Made by a program: the position numbers and the translations under genes
Origin: Apostichopus japonicus
Taxonomy: Eukaryota > Echinodermata > Holothuroidea > Aspidochirotida > Stichopodidae
Direction of reading: 5' to 3'
DNA length: 64,000 nucleotides
Assembly (NCBI RefSeq): GCF_037975245.1
Contig: NC_092561.1
Span: 6,126,001 to 6,190,000, forward strand
In this document: one piece after another, positions 13,801 through 25,310 of the stretch
Position numbering within the stretch: the stretch's first letter is position 1
Layout: each line of letters starts with the position of its first letter
Notes under the pieces: generated by a model
Told to the model about the DNA's origin: nothing
Seen by the model: the letters and a program-made list of their open reading frames with translations, nothing else
Database searches by the model: none

Positions 13801-16800
13801 AAAGTTCCACAAGAATCTTCCTCAGAACAGTCGGTATGTATGAAATATCTTTTTACTAAGGGTTTTTTTTCAGAGTATAGAAGATTTTAATGAAATGTAA
13901 GCATGTTACATTTTAAAGACCATCAATCAGTTTGACCAGTGCCAGTAAGCCTCTTTGAAAAACCATGGCTTCTATGGTAAGAAGACAATAGTTGATTAAT
14001 GATTAATAAACGTATGACCAGCTGAGGAGGTGGGATATCAAAATAAGGTTGCTTAACTGTGCTCTTGCTATTATAAGTTCTAGGTAAGGTATCTGGCCAG
14101 ATTGTCCAACCTGGACTGTGCCGTCTGACTGTGCATCCTACAGTACACACACACTTCCATAAGGCACAATTGGTAGACATGCAATCAGACCAATAATATT
14201 GAGATGTTTATATATTAGGGAGACATAGAATCAAACTGATTTATTGTTTGTGTTGGGTTGTGTGTGGGTGTGTTGGCCAGTTTGTAAACATGATATCTCA
14301 GTAACTTAAACATGGACAGATACCATGATTTGTACAGTATATGAATGCCATATATTGCACAAAATAAGCCTTTTAGTTTGAGGTCAAAGGTCTGTGGGGT
14401 CAGTGAATATTGATAAAAAAAAAATGATATTTTCAAGAAGGGAAAATTAAACAAAATTATATTTGGTATGGGAGGTAATTGTAAGCATCATGCCTTACAT
14501 AAATTCCTTTAGAGTTGTGACATGTTATGTGAATGGGAGTTAACTGTACTGTTTGAACCTTTAATGTGTTGGTGCGTTATGACTTAAAACTTTTGTTTTG
14601 TTTACTTTCGTCTTTTCTATTTGTATCAAGGTATGTTATGTCTAACCTTTAATGGTTTAGCAGTAGTAAATTACTGTTGACGTTCTCATTGTGATAAATA
14701 TGGATAAGCAATCAAACATTGGGATGACATGTCTCTTAAGAACACTTGATCCATTAAATATCCTAATGTTTTTCAGGAAAAAGCCAAGAACCTTACACAT
14801 TACCCTGAAGAAAATAGGGACAGTAGTGAGGTCTTCCAACAGCTGTCTGAAGCATCTACTTCAAAGACTATTAACAAAGAGGCAAACATCATTGCTGGTG
14901 AATCGAAACAACCACCAAGGTACAAGAAACCTTCAAGAAAGTGTCCATTTTGTGGGAAGTATTACCAAGAAAAACTAACCAGACACATCAAGCTTGTCCA
15001 CAAGGATGAAGAACAGGTTAAAAGGGCCCTTGAACTACCCCAAAGGAAAAGGGAGAAAACTTTTGCCTTGATGAGGAAAGAAGGAATCTTACAAGCCAAC
15101 CAATTACAGATGAAAGTCGACAACCCAAAATATGAAGTGGAAAGGAGGACTGCCACTGAAAACCCTTTGGTCATCTGTGGCTTGTGTAAGGGGTTTTATT
15201 CCACTAGATTCTTCTTTAGACACAAGGCCATTTGTCAAGGAGATAGCTGTTTGCAGGCAAGTCCAGTCCCTGTATCCTTGATGACACCTGAGTTAAGAGT
15301 GAATCAGAATATCTCTGAAGTGGAAAGAAGGACTGCCACGAAAACCCCTTTGGGGTTTATTACTGAGGAACATGAAAATGAAAACTCGAGCCGCGAAAGT
15401 GACAAAGCGCAAAGAAGGTCTCATGCCAAAAAAGGGAAGCAAAAGAGGATGCTAAAACTGCCACAACACAAAAGGCTGATGTCATTAAGGTGTGCAACTC
15501 GGGAACGTGTGTCAGGTAGTTGTGAGTCAGATGATAGGGACAGTAGTGAGGTCTTTGAAAAGCTATCTTCTTCAAAGACTGTTAACAAAGAGGCAAATGG
15601 CATTGCTGGAAATTCGAAACAACCACCAAGGTTCAAGAAACCTACAAGAAAGTGTCCCTTTTGTGGGATCTATTGCAAAAAAAAACTAACAAGACACCTC
15701 AAGCTTGTCCATAAGGATGAAGAACAGGTTAAAAGGGCCCTTGAACTACCCAAACAGGAAATGGAGGAAACTTTTGCCTTGATTAGGAAAGAAGAAATCC
15801 TACATGCCAACAAATTACTGATGAAAGTCGACAACCCAAAATATGAAGTGGAAAAGAGGACTGCCACGAAAACTTCTTTGGGGTTTATTACTGAGGATCA
15901 TGAAAATGAATACTCTAGCTGCAAAAGTGACAAAACACAAAGAAGGTCTCATGCCAAAAAAGGGAAGCGAAAGACGATGCTAAAACTGCCACAACACAAA
16001 AGGCTGTTGTCATTAAGGTGTACTACTCGGGAACGTGTGTCAGGTAGTTGTGGGTCAGATGGTAGGGACAGTAGTGAGGTCTTCCAACATCTCTCTGAAG
16101 CATCTTCTTCAAAGACTGTTAACAAAGAGGCAAACGGCATTGCTGGAAATTCGAAACAACCACCAAGGTACAAGAAACCTTCAAGAAAGTGTCCATTTTG
16201 TGGGAAGTATTACAAAGAAAAACTAACTAGACACATCAAGCTTGTCCATAAGGATGAAGAACAAGTTAAAAGGGCCCTTGAACTACCCAAACAGGAAATG
16301 GAGGAAACTTTTGCCTTGATGAGGAAAGAAGGAATCTTACATGCCAACCAATTACAGATGAAAGTCGACAACCCAAAATATGAAGTGGAAAGGAGGGTTG
16401 CCACTGAAAACCCTTTGGTCATCTGTGGCTTGTGTAAGGGGTTTTATTCCACTAGATTCTTCACAAGACACAAGGCCATTTGTCAAGGAGATAGCTGTTT
16501 GCAAGCATGTTCAGTCCCTGTATCCTTGGTCACGCCTGAGTGTAGACTGAATCGGAATATCTCTGAATTTCAGCGTGACATACTCCATCGATTCAGAGAG
16601 GATGAAGTCAGTGAAGTCTGTCGCAGTGATCCTGTTATTGTTGACATAGGAAAGAGATTGTGGGATGCAAGCAGAAACAAAGAGGATATCAAGAAGACCG
16701 AAGTTCGAAAATGTGTCATGTCCGATATGAGGCGGCTGGCTTCTTTGTACCGGTGCTTCAAAGAGCAACACGAGATACATGGCACAGGACCCCTGGAAAG

Positions 16801-19800
16801 AGGTACTGCAAGAGACATGTTTCAGAGCGGAAACTTTTACTGTTTGACAGAGGCAATTTCATCATATTCAGGAGAAGGTAATGAACTCAAGCCAGGCCTG
16901 AAGATTGGACTCTTCTACTTGTTGAAGAAATCTTGTAAAATAGTAAAGGCCACCCATTTGGTTGAAGGACAAAACGCATCTGCAGAAGAGATAGACCAGT
17001 TTGTTGCCATTTTGGAACTAAACCACAATTATTTATTTGGTGATGCAAAACACCAAATAGACCAAAGCAGGAAAGCCAATCTCAGAAATCCAGCAGCCTT
17101 ACCCCTCGAGGAAGATGTTAAGAAGCTGCAGAACTACATATCAACAGTGATAACCACCATGATGGAAAATGATGTCATTGTTTGGGACTCATACAACTTT
17201 AAGAAGTTACGAGACGTGGTGGTAGCAAGGCTTACTTTATTTAATGCAAAACATTGTGGTGAACCCTGTAGGCTGTCCATTGAAGAATGGAAGGAGGCCA
17301 TGGCAGATGCATGGATTGACGAGACACAAGCTGATGCAATTTCTGATCCAATTGAGGAACACATGCTCACAAAGTTGAAAGTCACTTACCAGACAGTCAG
17401 AGGAAACAACCGTCTTGTTCCTGTCCTTTTCCCAGATGATTGCATACAGGCAATTGAGGTTCTGACAAGCTCGGCAGCAAGGTCTTCAGCAGGTGTGTTG
17501 GCGAGCAATGGATATGTGTTTCCTCGCATCCAATCATCACCTAATCATGTCATGGGTTGGCATGCACTTAGTGGCATTTGTCACGATGCAGAGGTGTCGA
17601 GCAAAACCAGACTGACTGCTACAAGAAACCGACATCACATCAGTACTTTATATGCATCAATGGATGTACCGGCGTCTGAACGAGCGTCGTACCTTAAACA
17701 TATGGGATACTCGACCGACGTCAGCGAGAATATAGACGAAGCACCACCTGCTGTTAAGGAAGTCGTTGAGGTTGGGCAGCCACAACAGATTGATGCAGGT
17801 TTGAATAATCTATAATTTAATTACTATTAATGTCGTCACTTGTAGTGTTTGCATGGGTTATCCGGGTACCTACCTGAATCCTACGCAAAGTGTGATATTT
17901 TTTGTTTTTGTTTTGCAAACTGACGGTTAGGCAGATTTCTCATTGACTTAGTGTGGTGTTAGGCTACCATGTGGTCGAAGAAACAGCAATAACAATAGTA
18001 TTCCATGGATATTTTTATAACTGCCTCACAATTTTAGCTAATAAACAGATGGCTAGGCTAGATTACCCCATTGACTTAGTCTGGTGTTAGGCAACCATGT
18101 GGTCAATTGAACAGCAATAATGAAATTATTCCATGGATATCTTATAACTGCGTCACAATTTCAGTGAGTAAACAGATGGTTAGTCTTAGCTAGATTTCTC
18201 ATTGACTTAGTGTGGTGTTAGGCTACCATGTGGAAGAAATTGAAAGAATTCTCACAATTATTATTTATTCATTCCTTTATTTCATAGAAGGGAAAGCTGA
18301 CAAGGAATTTTACGAGATGTTAATGGATTATAGACGGGATAACTAAGAAATAATAATCGCAAGTGGCTTTTTACATTATTCATCTAATCATTATTCCAAA
18401 TGCGATCAAATTTAGCGAATCGCACAATCTAGCGGCTAATGCGAACCCTTGGCCTGCATAATAGATAGTAGTAGTAACAACTGTTTAAGAGCTAAATTTG
18501 ATACTTATATGGTCTGATCCAATAGACGTGGAGAGCAAGCATAAGCATCGGCAGCAGTGTGATGTTAGTAGTGATAATAATTATATGAAGTTATTAACAA
18601 GTTAATGAATGAAACAAAAACAAATAGAAATTATTGAGGAAGGTTTTATACCTTATCTTACAAACATGTACGTATTTGAACATGAAAACATTGTCAGTAA
18701 AGAATATAATTCATTTATTATAGCATCCAATATGAAATTTCTTGAAAATCGTGATACACGAGGGTAAACAATTTTTTTGTCCGGGTACCCGGATACCCGA
18801 TGGGTAATGGCTCTCGGGTACCCGGTTCCCGATTGTTGGACCTGTGTAAACACTATAGTCATTTGTATCCTCAGTATCAATGAAAAGTCATTGAAGTTTT
18901 ATAAATTACAACCGATCCATTACAGATTGTCTTCGGTCTATATAAGCTTGACTTTCATTACAGTTGTCAAATTTTTATTGTCGTTCGTGTATTACGATTA
19001 TTATTATTACCGATGTGTTAATATTTGATATCATTGGTAGGTCATGATGACTGCTTACTAGAGACCAGGAACCAGGCAGTGGATGACGCTGATCCGGACG
19101 TCTCAGGTATGATACATATTACACTGTCACCATATTACAAGCAGGGGGGTAGGGAGCTTCCAAAAAGTGGGGGGCACAACATCAGAGGGGCACTTTCTCA
19201 TTCCACAACCACCACTCGTTATGCTATAAACCGATACACACCGGCTGTATCGCTTAAATATATATGATGTGTAAGTATGCTATCAATACTATTATGGTGC
19301 ACGTGAATAATTTAAAAAAAATTATAAATTAACAAAGGCTTAAGATTTCCAAAAGACAGTTCTTCATCAAAGGGGCACATTTTATTTGCCAGTAGGGCAC
19401 ATTTGTTATTTTGGTAAACAAGTGGGGTGGGGGGGGGGCACGTTCCCCCGGTACCCCCTCCCCTTCCCTTGCTCCTACCCCCCTGACTTACAAGCAACAC
19501 TATATTAAGACAATGACATCAGACATACCATCGGTGGAAGTTTTCAAACTTAAAGACAAAAATGAAGACAGATGTTACGTCATCTAATATTATACACAAA
19601 GTGCTGAGGAGAAACTTTCATATTACACAACAAGTGTTGAACTCTCATGGAGACAGACATCCTATATCAGGTTCGTATATAGTAGTTTTACTTAAATATT
19701 GTATCAGAAATGTTGTGTATAATCACAGAATCTACAGGTCTCTAACTCTTTTTAGGAGTATGGAAGAAACGCGCACTATTGACACTGCCATGAAATAGAT

Positions 19801-22567
19801 GGTGTCGTAGAAATTGTGAGGTCTAGTTAATAATGTTAGCATAGATGTGAAAAGAAGAATACCATACTTTCTATTTACCAGTTTTGTGGTATGTGTGTTG
19901 TACCGTGCAGTTAAGGTTCTATACAAAATTTGGAGATAAAATGTCAACATTTTGAGATAAGTAGTCAAAATTTGGAGATTTTAGGACATTTATTATTTTG
20001 TTTTACTATGTCCCTATTAATCCAATGAATAGTTAAGGATTTGCCTGCTCTAATGTTTGTAATTTTATTTATTTTATTTCACAGGGCCTAGTGCTGTTGA
20101 GCATCATGAAGTCAACGAGTGTGACAAAGGCACAGGTACAGAAATTTTGCTCCAGCCCCCTCATGGGAGGATCTTTAGCTTAGCGTAGAACTTTGAAGAA
20201 TGCTTCCGACTAAATGGTCCACACATCAAATCTCGATTATCATAAACCTTCACGTCTTTGGTTATTTTACCTTCCTTGGCCCTTGATTTCATGTCTTTGA
20301 CAGCCAGCTTATCCAGTATATTGTTTCAGCAATTAAATGATAACGTGACCCTTTTGCATATGACCTTCTTCAAAACTTTCATGAGTAGTGCAAAGTAAAT
20401 GTTATATTTTTGTAGTACTTAATGTAATGTGATGTTAAACTGTAAAGTGTCACATTTGATTCTTGAACCAAACAGAAAATCCTGATAGAACGGCGTACTT
20501 TGCAGCGAAACCATTAATTTAAAAAAATATTGTTATGCTCAATTCAATATAAAGGCTTTCCGTATGATCCATTAGCAGTAGTCTGCACATCTTTGTGACC
20601 TTGAACTAACTTACCGTTACATTTGGTGATCATTATTTCTGTGTGATTTGGACGCAAATGTTTTGATTCAAACGTTATAATTGTGAGGGTTCAACCTTTT
20701 TTGTGACCTGTGTGAGTGTAAAGTTTGAAATGCCTTCAAAGAAACTTTACTTGATCTTTGAAGCAATGAGGCTTAGCAATTGGGAGGTTCCGGGTTCAGT
20801 ACCTGACCGGGTCCTAGTAAGGTGGGCTTTTCATCGACGAGCAATCTACGGTTTTCCCATCTGAATTGACCTCTCGAAACTTCAAAAGATTCCAAATTTG
20901 AGTTAAACTGTTGAATTGGAAGCCACCGGACATGTAAGTTGTAATGCTTAAGACCTTGTGGGTTTGTCCCACATTTGTGGTCGCTTAAGCGCTGTAAAAA
21001 TAACTGCTGATTATGATTATGATAACTTTATATTTCATGCAGCTAAGAAAAGGAAGTGTTCAGAAGAAGTGAAAGCAGGACAGGAAAAAAAGAGTGAGTA
21101 TAGATATATGGTATGAAGATGGGAAAGAATGGCATGTAGTGTTGTAAGGAACACAACTGTTTCCAACCCAGGCTTGCTTTTGTGCGTACTGTAACTAAAT
21201 TCATCTTATAGATATGCAAAGCAAACATGTATAAAGTAGTAACATCCCTGAATGCCTAGTAATATGCGTGAAATTATAGATTTTACAACAGTTCCTAATT
21301 GACAAAACAGTATCCAGCAGTTGTTACCTTTTACAACCACGCATTTTTGCTAGTAGGAAGATCCAAGGTGCACTTTCATGGTCGGTAGAATTGTATGAAA
21401 CATACATTTATCTTGCAACTTATACCATGAATGGAAGCCTTCCAAATGTTTTATTTCAGTATTAATACATTACAGGGGTGTTGACAGATACACACAGATC
21501 AAATTGAATGTGATTGACTGTTTGACATATTAACTGGATAGGAACTGGAAATTATGAAGAATTTGACCAATCCCATTTGGTGGAATGTATAAACCTTTGG
21601 GAGGAGTTAAGATGGCATCTCTGTGGCTTCAAAAACTTCACTATACTTTGTCTCCTATCCAGTTAGTGTATTGATCAATGGATTGTTTCAACCAAAACAT
21701 TCATTCAGTTTCAACCTTAGCTCTTCATGGTTCCTCACTAGATCCACTTGAACAAACTGCTTCCAGAGTTTTTTTCTCAGTTAAAGGCATTCTCTCAGCT
21801 AGGAAATTTTTAGAGGGCGGGCCAATTTCATAGGTTTCGATGGTACACCGTTACTCCACTTTCTGACTTGCTCATGTGATAAGGTATTTGTAATATACTA
21901 CCACATTCTTTCCTATCCAATTCCTGTTAGGTCTGATAAAGTAGGTTGTATAAGGTTTTACATGTATATTTTTTTATTGCAGCACGAACATACACCAAGT
22001 GGACAGAAAGCGACACAAAATTAGTGAAGGAACATTTTCACAGTATAATCACTGACCATACAGCAAAGACAATTCCAAGTAAGTGTTACAGTAGGTGTTA
22101 GACGATGGGTTACAAAACTAAAATTGAATTTCATGGCATACATAGTTGAACTTGCATCATTTATGTCCTTCGTATAAAAATATAGGTCTAAATGAGGCTG
22201 CCAGCATGCAAATGAGTTATTATCATGCCATTAGACGCCGAATGCGTCCCACGCAAATTATTTCTACTAGATACTTCTTTAATTATTTGGAAAGGTAACA
22301 AGACAAGAACTTCCTTTGTCTGGAAGAGTTTGGCAAATACAGATGAGAACACTTTAAAAGCTACATAAATAATTTTTCTTAATCTGTATTTTTTTTCTTT
22401 ATACTTCCACAGATAAAACTGAAGTCGAGGGATTTATGAAAGTGACGAAACTTTCACGCCCATACCCTTGGCAGACTGTACGGACTAAGGTGATGAATGA
22501 GAGAGAGAAGTGGAAGAAGAGATTCACTGGAAGAATGCAAGCAATGATTGAAGGCCAATTACTTTAA
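7891..22567 (+). CDS. SET / zinc-finger / tyrosine-recombinase fusion protein
   Basis: Ten exons join in phase to a stop at 22565-22567: 7891-8002, 9849-10011, 12760-12949, 13777-13833, 14777-17798, 19041-19106, 20085-20135, 21043-21093, 21983-22078 and 22413-22567 (3963 nt, 1320 aa). Exons 1-3 (aa 1-155) form a SET8/KMT5A-like SET domain with IGSGVF, LLEYRGELI, CIDATD and ELRCDYG. Exon 5 carries C2H2 fingers at about aa 230, 467 and 646 (CPFCG..H..VH) and C2HC knuckles at about 308 and 724 (CGLCKGFYSTRFFFRHKAIC). A Crypton-like tyrosine recombinase domain follows (about 771-1181) with R1126 and H1149 but Asp1161 where Tyr is expected. Exons 9-10 encode a Trp-rich segment (YTKWTESDTKLVKEHF, YPWQTVRTKV) like the C-terminal domain of such recombinase-derived proteins. 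Likely nuclear and chromatin- or DNA-binding; neither methyltransferase nor recombinase activity can be assumed. The start follows an AG acceptor directly, so a 5' non-coding exon is likely. Exons 6-8 are small and less certain. Confidence 0.85.
9231..9559. mobile_element. hAT-type non-autonomous element (329 bp)
   Basis: The terminal inverted repeats run CAGGGTTTCCCTAACT on the left and AGTTAGGGAACCCCTG on the right. Both sides carry the same 8-bp target duplication GTCTAGTG (9223-9230 and 9560-9567), as expected for hAT elements. No transposase is encoded. It sits in intron 1 of the SET fusion gene. Confidence 0.9.
10918..12065. mobile_element. Possible DNA transposon with ATAATCGG subterminal repeats
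   Basis: Both ends carry clusters of GATAATCGGTTA/CCGATTA motifs in opposite orientation (about 10918-10972 and 11955-12055), and CCATTGACTTAACTACATGT occurs at 10580 and 11488. This resembles a MITE or degraded transposon in intron 2 of the SET fusion gene. Exact ends and target duplication were not found. Confidence 0.35.
12229..12243. repeat. Poly-G run
   Basis: An intronic homopolymer of about 14 G residues; its length may be unreliable in the assembly. Confidence 0.8.
13001..13470. repeat. Tandem duplication, about 263-bp period, in intron 3
   Basis: Two diverged copies start at 13001 and 13264. They share TTACACTTGGAA, ACACTTTGGTTGGCTACATT, AGGGAGA and CCTAGTTGC/CCCAGTTGC in order. 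A short related piece (ATTAGGGAGACATAGAATC) recurs near 14215. Confidence 0.6.
14813..16480 (+). repeat. Coding tandem repeats, zinc-finger units in exon 5
   Basis: The anchor GGGACAGTAGTGAGGTCTT occurs near 14816, 15537 and 16065, giving units of about 721 and 528 bp and a third unit. Each unit encodes SSSKTVNKEAN, KPSRKCPFCG, LTRHIKLVHKDEEQ and KVDNPKYEVE. Units one and three also encode a C2HC knuckle (LVICGLCKGFY) missing from unit two; unit one rejoins the pattern at a second EVERRTAT. Unequal exchange within one exon is the simplest cause. Confidence 0.85.
17941..18234. repeat. Tandem repeat, about 130-bp period, 2.3 copies
   Basis: CATTGACTTAGTGTGGTGTT begins units at 17941, 18069 (one mismatch) and 18200, with TTCCATGGATAT and AACAGATGG further along each full unit. 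It is intronic, just 3' of the large exon of the SET fusion gene. Confidence 0.75.
18778..18836. repeat. GGGTACCCG palindrome cluster
   Basis: CCGGGTACCCGGATACCC and TCGGGTACCCGGTTCCCGA lie close together, and a single TCCGGGTACCTACCTG lies at 17859. This could be the ends of a transposon of about 1 kb in intron 5, but no target duplication was found. Confidence 0.35.
19142..19485 (+). mobile_element. CAGGGGGTAG-family MITE, copy A
   Basis: The copy starts CAGGGGGGTAGGGAGCTTCC and ends GCTCCTACCCCCCTG, so the termini are inverted repeats. The flanks ATTACAAG and CTTACAAG match at 7 of 8 positions, suggesting hAT ancestry. The interior shares GGCACA...TTCTCATTCC, ATGATGTGT and AAAGACAGTTCTTCATCAAA with the inverted copy at 30678-31088. 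It lies in an intron of the SET fusion gene. Confidence 0.75.
20745..21028 (+). repeat. tRNA-derived SINE, degenerate
   Basis: A B-box-like GGGTTCAGTACCTG near 20794 is followed by a non-tRNA body, a CTTAAGCGCTGTAAAAATAA segment and a GATTATGATTATGAT tail. It ends a few bases before the acceptor of a small exon at 21043. The A box is not clear. Confidence 0.5.
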
Positions 22568-22736
22568 TTGCTTCAATCAGCTTATTCTTTTCTTTAGCCA
22601 TTGTAAAGTAATTGTAACATTAAGATATAATTTTTGTTTTATTTTTTTATTCTCAATGTAGTGTTAGTTTGCCAGTGGAAAAGGGCAGAGACGTGTTTTT
22701 TTTGTTGTTGATTTGTTCTGCTCTTTTCACTATGAT

Positions 22737-22869
22737 TATAGGAAAGCATTGTAATCATTCTTTTGTGTTGTTTGTTCTAAACATATTAACCTCTGAAAGA
22801 ATCAAGTACCCTGAAGCAATAGTATGTCTCGAACAAACAACAAAAGAATGATTACAATGCTTTCCTATA
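22737..22869. repeat. Long inverted repeat, arms about 40 bp
   Basis: Positions 22737-22777 are the reverse complement of 22831-22869 apart from a 2-nt indel, with a loop of about 53 nt. It begins 170 bp after the stop codon of the SET fusion gene, so it may lie in the 3' untranslated region and fold in the RNA. It may instead be a MITE end. Confidence 0.75.
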
Positions 22870-23241
22870 ATATATTTGCAAGTTGTGTGCAGCTCTAAAG
22901 TTGCTATATCATGCTGCGATTCAGCATTAGGAAGGGGTTTTGATGCCATTTTTTTTACCAAAGTAAGAGCTGTTAGAGCTGTTAAGGTGTTATACTTTAA
23001 TTATAATATAAAGTTCTAACACCGAACAAATTTCAGGGTTGTAGCTTTTTCTCAATATTAATTTATGAAGTTGTTAAGTTGCTCCAATGTTGGAAAAATC
23101 TTATTATTTTTCTGGAAGAGATATAGTACCACCCTGAAAAGAAAAATCCTCAAAGTTTGGCATTGAAAAAAAAAAAAAAACGTTTCTGCCTGTTTTGATG
23201 TTCCACATGTTTTTAGCCTGGGTATTGTACTTCAAGGTCAT

Positions 23242-23578
23242 TGGCACAGTGAAAAGAAGGACTACTACAGTCAGGATAACCTGACTGTAGTAGTCCTTCT
23301 TTTCATTGCACCATCGATTCAATTTCTTGGCAGGATAAACCAGCAACTCTGACAGAATCAAGCCCTCGCGGGATTAATTACTGTAAAACTGACAGAGTAG
23401 GCTACGGACAAACAAGAGTTCGCCGTAGTTAAATCGTTAACTGAACTGAAGCTATCGACAAGACTCGACAACCTTCACAAACCACCGAAAACTACGGAAG
23501 CGCTGAAAACCATAGTTAGGTGAATTAAATTAAATCAATAATAAAAGTGTTCCGAAACCCAAACTGTACAACGAAACA
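23242..23578 (-). repeat. BEL 3' LTR (element orientation)
   Basis: Starts TGGCACAGTG and ends ACGAAACA on the plus strand, i.e. TG...CA. It contains a hairpin with arms GGACTACTACAGTCAGG and CCTGACTGTAGTAGTCC near 23261-23297. Confidence 0.92.
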
Positions 23579-23632
23579 TCCACCCCACCAATGGGGACTA
23601 AGTTCCCATTCACACAACAACAACCCACTCAC

Positions 23633-24965
23633 TCAATCATCATAACCCTCTGCCGGAAAGATAACAACAACTTTCGTTACCGGTCTACGATACTCCTTGT
23701 CAACAGTTTTGACCTTAACATTCCTGATCCTACCATCTGATCCAGGATACACATGGACTACTCGTCCAAGGGTCCACTTCCCTCGAACTGCATTCGGATC
23801 AGACAACATAACCACATCGTCTACACGAACATTTCTCTTCTCTACATTCCACTTGCGCCTCGGAACAAGCAGAGCAAAAACGTCACAAATCCAGATCTTC
23901 CAGAACGAGTCTATTATCTTCTGGACGAACTCAACTCTGTGTCTTGGATTCGGAGTCTCCCGGAACGGCCCTTGTGGAACTGCGGTGGATGCGAGTCCAA
24001 GCAGCATGTCGTTCGGTGACAGGTAGTTTCCATCGTCTTGATCATTCGGCATCCTGCCTATTGGACGTTGATTCACAAGATTGGCCACCTCTGTCAGGCA
24101 TGTGAGCAGCTCAAATGGTGTAAGAACCTGATCTCCAATCGCCTTGCGCAGTGCGAACTTGCAAATCTTCACCAAAGACTCTGCGCATTCGTTCTGATGG
24201 GTAGCTGAGGGAGTGACAAACTTCCAGTCCATTCCTTTTGCTGCACAGAATTCCCTCAGTTCGTCCTCACTCCATCCCTGGACCATAAGACGTAGTTCTT
24301 TCTCAGCACCGATGAACTGAGTACCGTTGTCGCTGTAGATGACCGCTGGTTGACCTCTGATCGCAAGAAATCTGCGTAGGACTTGCAAAAACTCCATCGT
24401 TGAACAATCAACGGCAACATCTAAATGTACGGCGCGAGTGTTCATACACGTGAATATCACCCCGTAGTGTTTCGTAGTTTTGTTCCTTCCCACTCGAACA
24501 TGGTACGGGCCGAAGTAATCGCAGGCGGTGAAATGGAATGGAGGTGTAAACGGAGCCACTCGATGAGAAGGAAGGTCAGCCATTAACTGCGTCTCAACTT
24601 TGTGCTCTGCCTTCCTGCATATAACGCATCTGAACTTGACGGTTTTGACGATCCTCTGAACCTCCAAGATCCAGTAATTTTGTCTCACCATGGCGGAAGT
24701 GCTGGCCACCCCACCATGACCTCCCTTCTCATGAAGGTATCGAACAATCAGCTTGGCGATTTGACACTGATGAGGTAGAAGCACCGGATGTCTCTGCTCG
24801 TAGGACACCACGTCTCCACCGGCTCTTCCACCAACTCTGATGATCCCCTCATCGATGTACGGACTGAGCGTTGCAAACTCTCCCTTCTTCAGTCTGTCGT
24901 GTAAAGGCTTCTGTGCCTTTCGTACCCAGAAACTCTCAGCATCTTCCAGCTCCTTTGGTAGGATT
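23633..24965 (-). pseudogene. BEL integrase remnant
   Basis: The frame runs from about 24965 to a stop at 23633. It shows the HHCC zinc segment (HEKGGHGG, then CVICRK), the DDE catalytic triad within ACDYFGPYH, YSDNGTQF and HQNECAES, and a BEL-type C-terminal segment (GKWTLGRVVHVYPG, DGRIRNVKVKT). This would insert element cDNA into host DNA. The upstream frame is lost near 24970 by a one-base shift, so the polyprotein cannot be read through. Confidence 0.9.
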
Positions 24966-25310
24966 GCCTGCTTTCTGGAAGTGGCTCATCTTCATTTGGC
25001 GTCTTGTTACATTTAGCCTTCAGATTCCTCACGAACCTCTGGACGTAGGCAGTAACTCGAGTCAGCTTAGTCCATTTCGAGTACTTCTCAGAGTCAATGC
25101 AGTCTGCATCCACTTCAACCATGGCCACTTGGTGGTCTCTGCGTTGTTCTCTGTCTTCAGTGTTCCCCTCTGTTGTTATGTCTGTTTCTGGCCACATCTC
25201 AACCGGCGAGTAGAGGAATTAAGGTCCAGTTCTCCATCTCTCCATCAGTTTCGTCGGCTCGATGCCTGTAGACAGATCGTCTGCAGGATTGGAATCACCT
25301 GGTACGGGAT
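24966..25310 (-). pseudogene. BEL remnant between RNase H and integrase
   Basis: This minus-strand piece contains NPADDLSTG and WRTGP, the conserved segment just after RNase H in BEL elements, then an in-frame stop and a 102-aa open stretch (25197-24889 in its own frame). It abuts the RT segment directly near 25305, marking where RNase H was deleted. Confidence 0.75.

Noticed and set aside
19312..19500. 62-aa open frame on the minus strand
   Set aside because: It is translated from the CAGGGGGTAG-family MITE.
19562..19798. 78-aa open frame considered as an additional exon of the SET fusion gene
   Set aside because: No acceptor of compatible phase; exons 6 and 7 join in phase without it.
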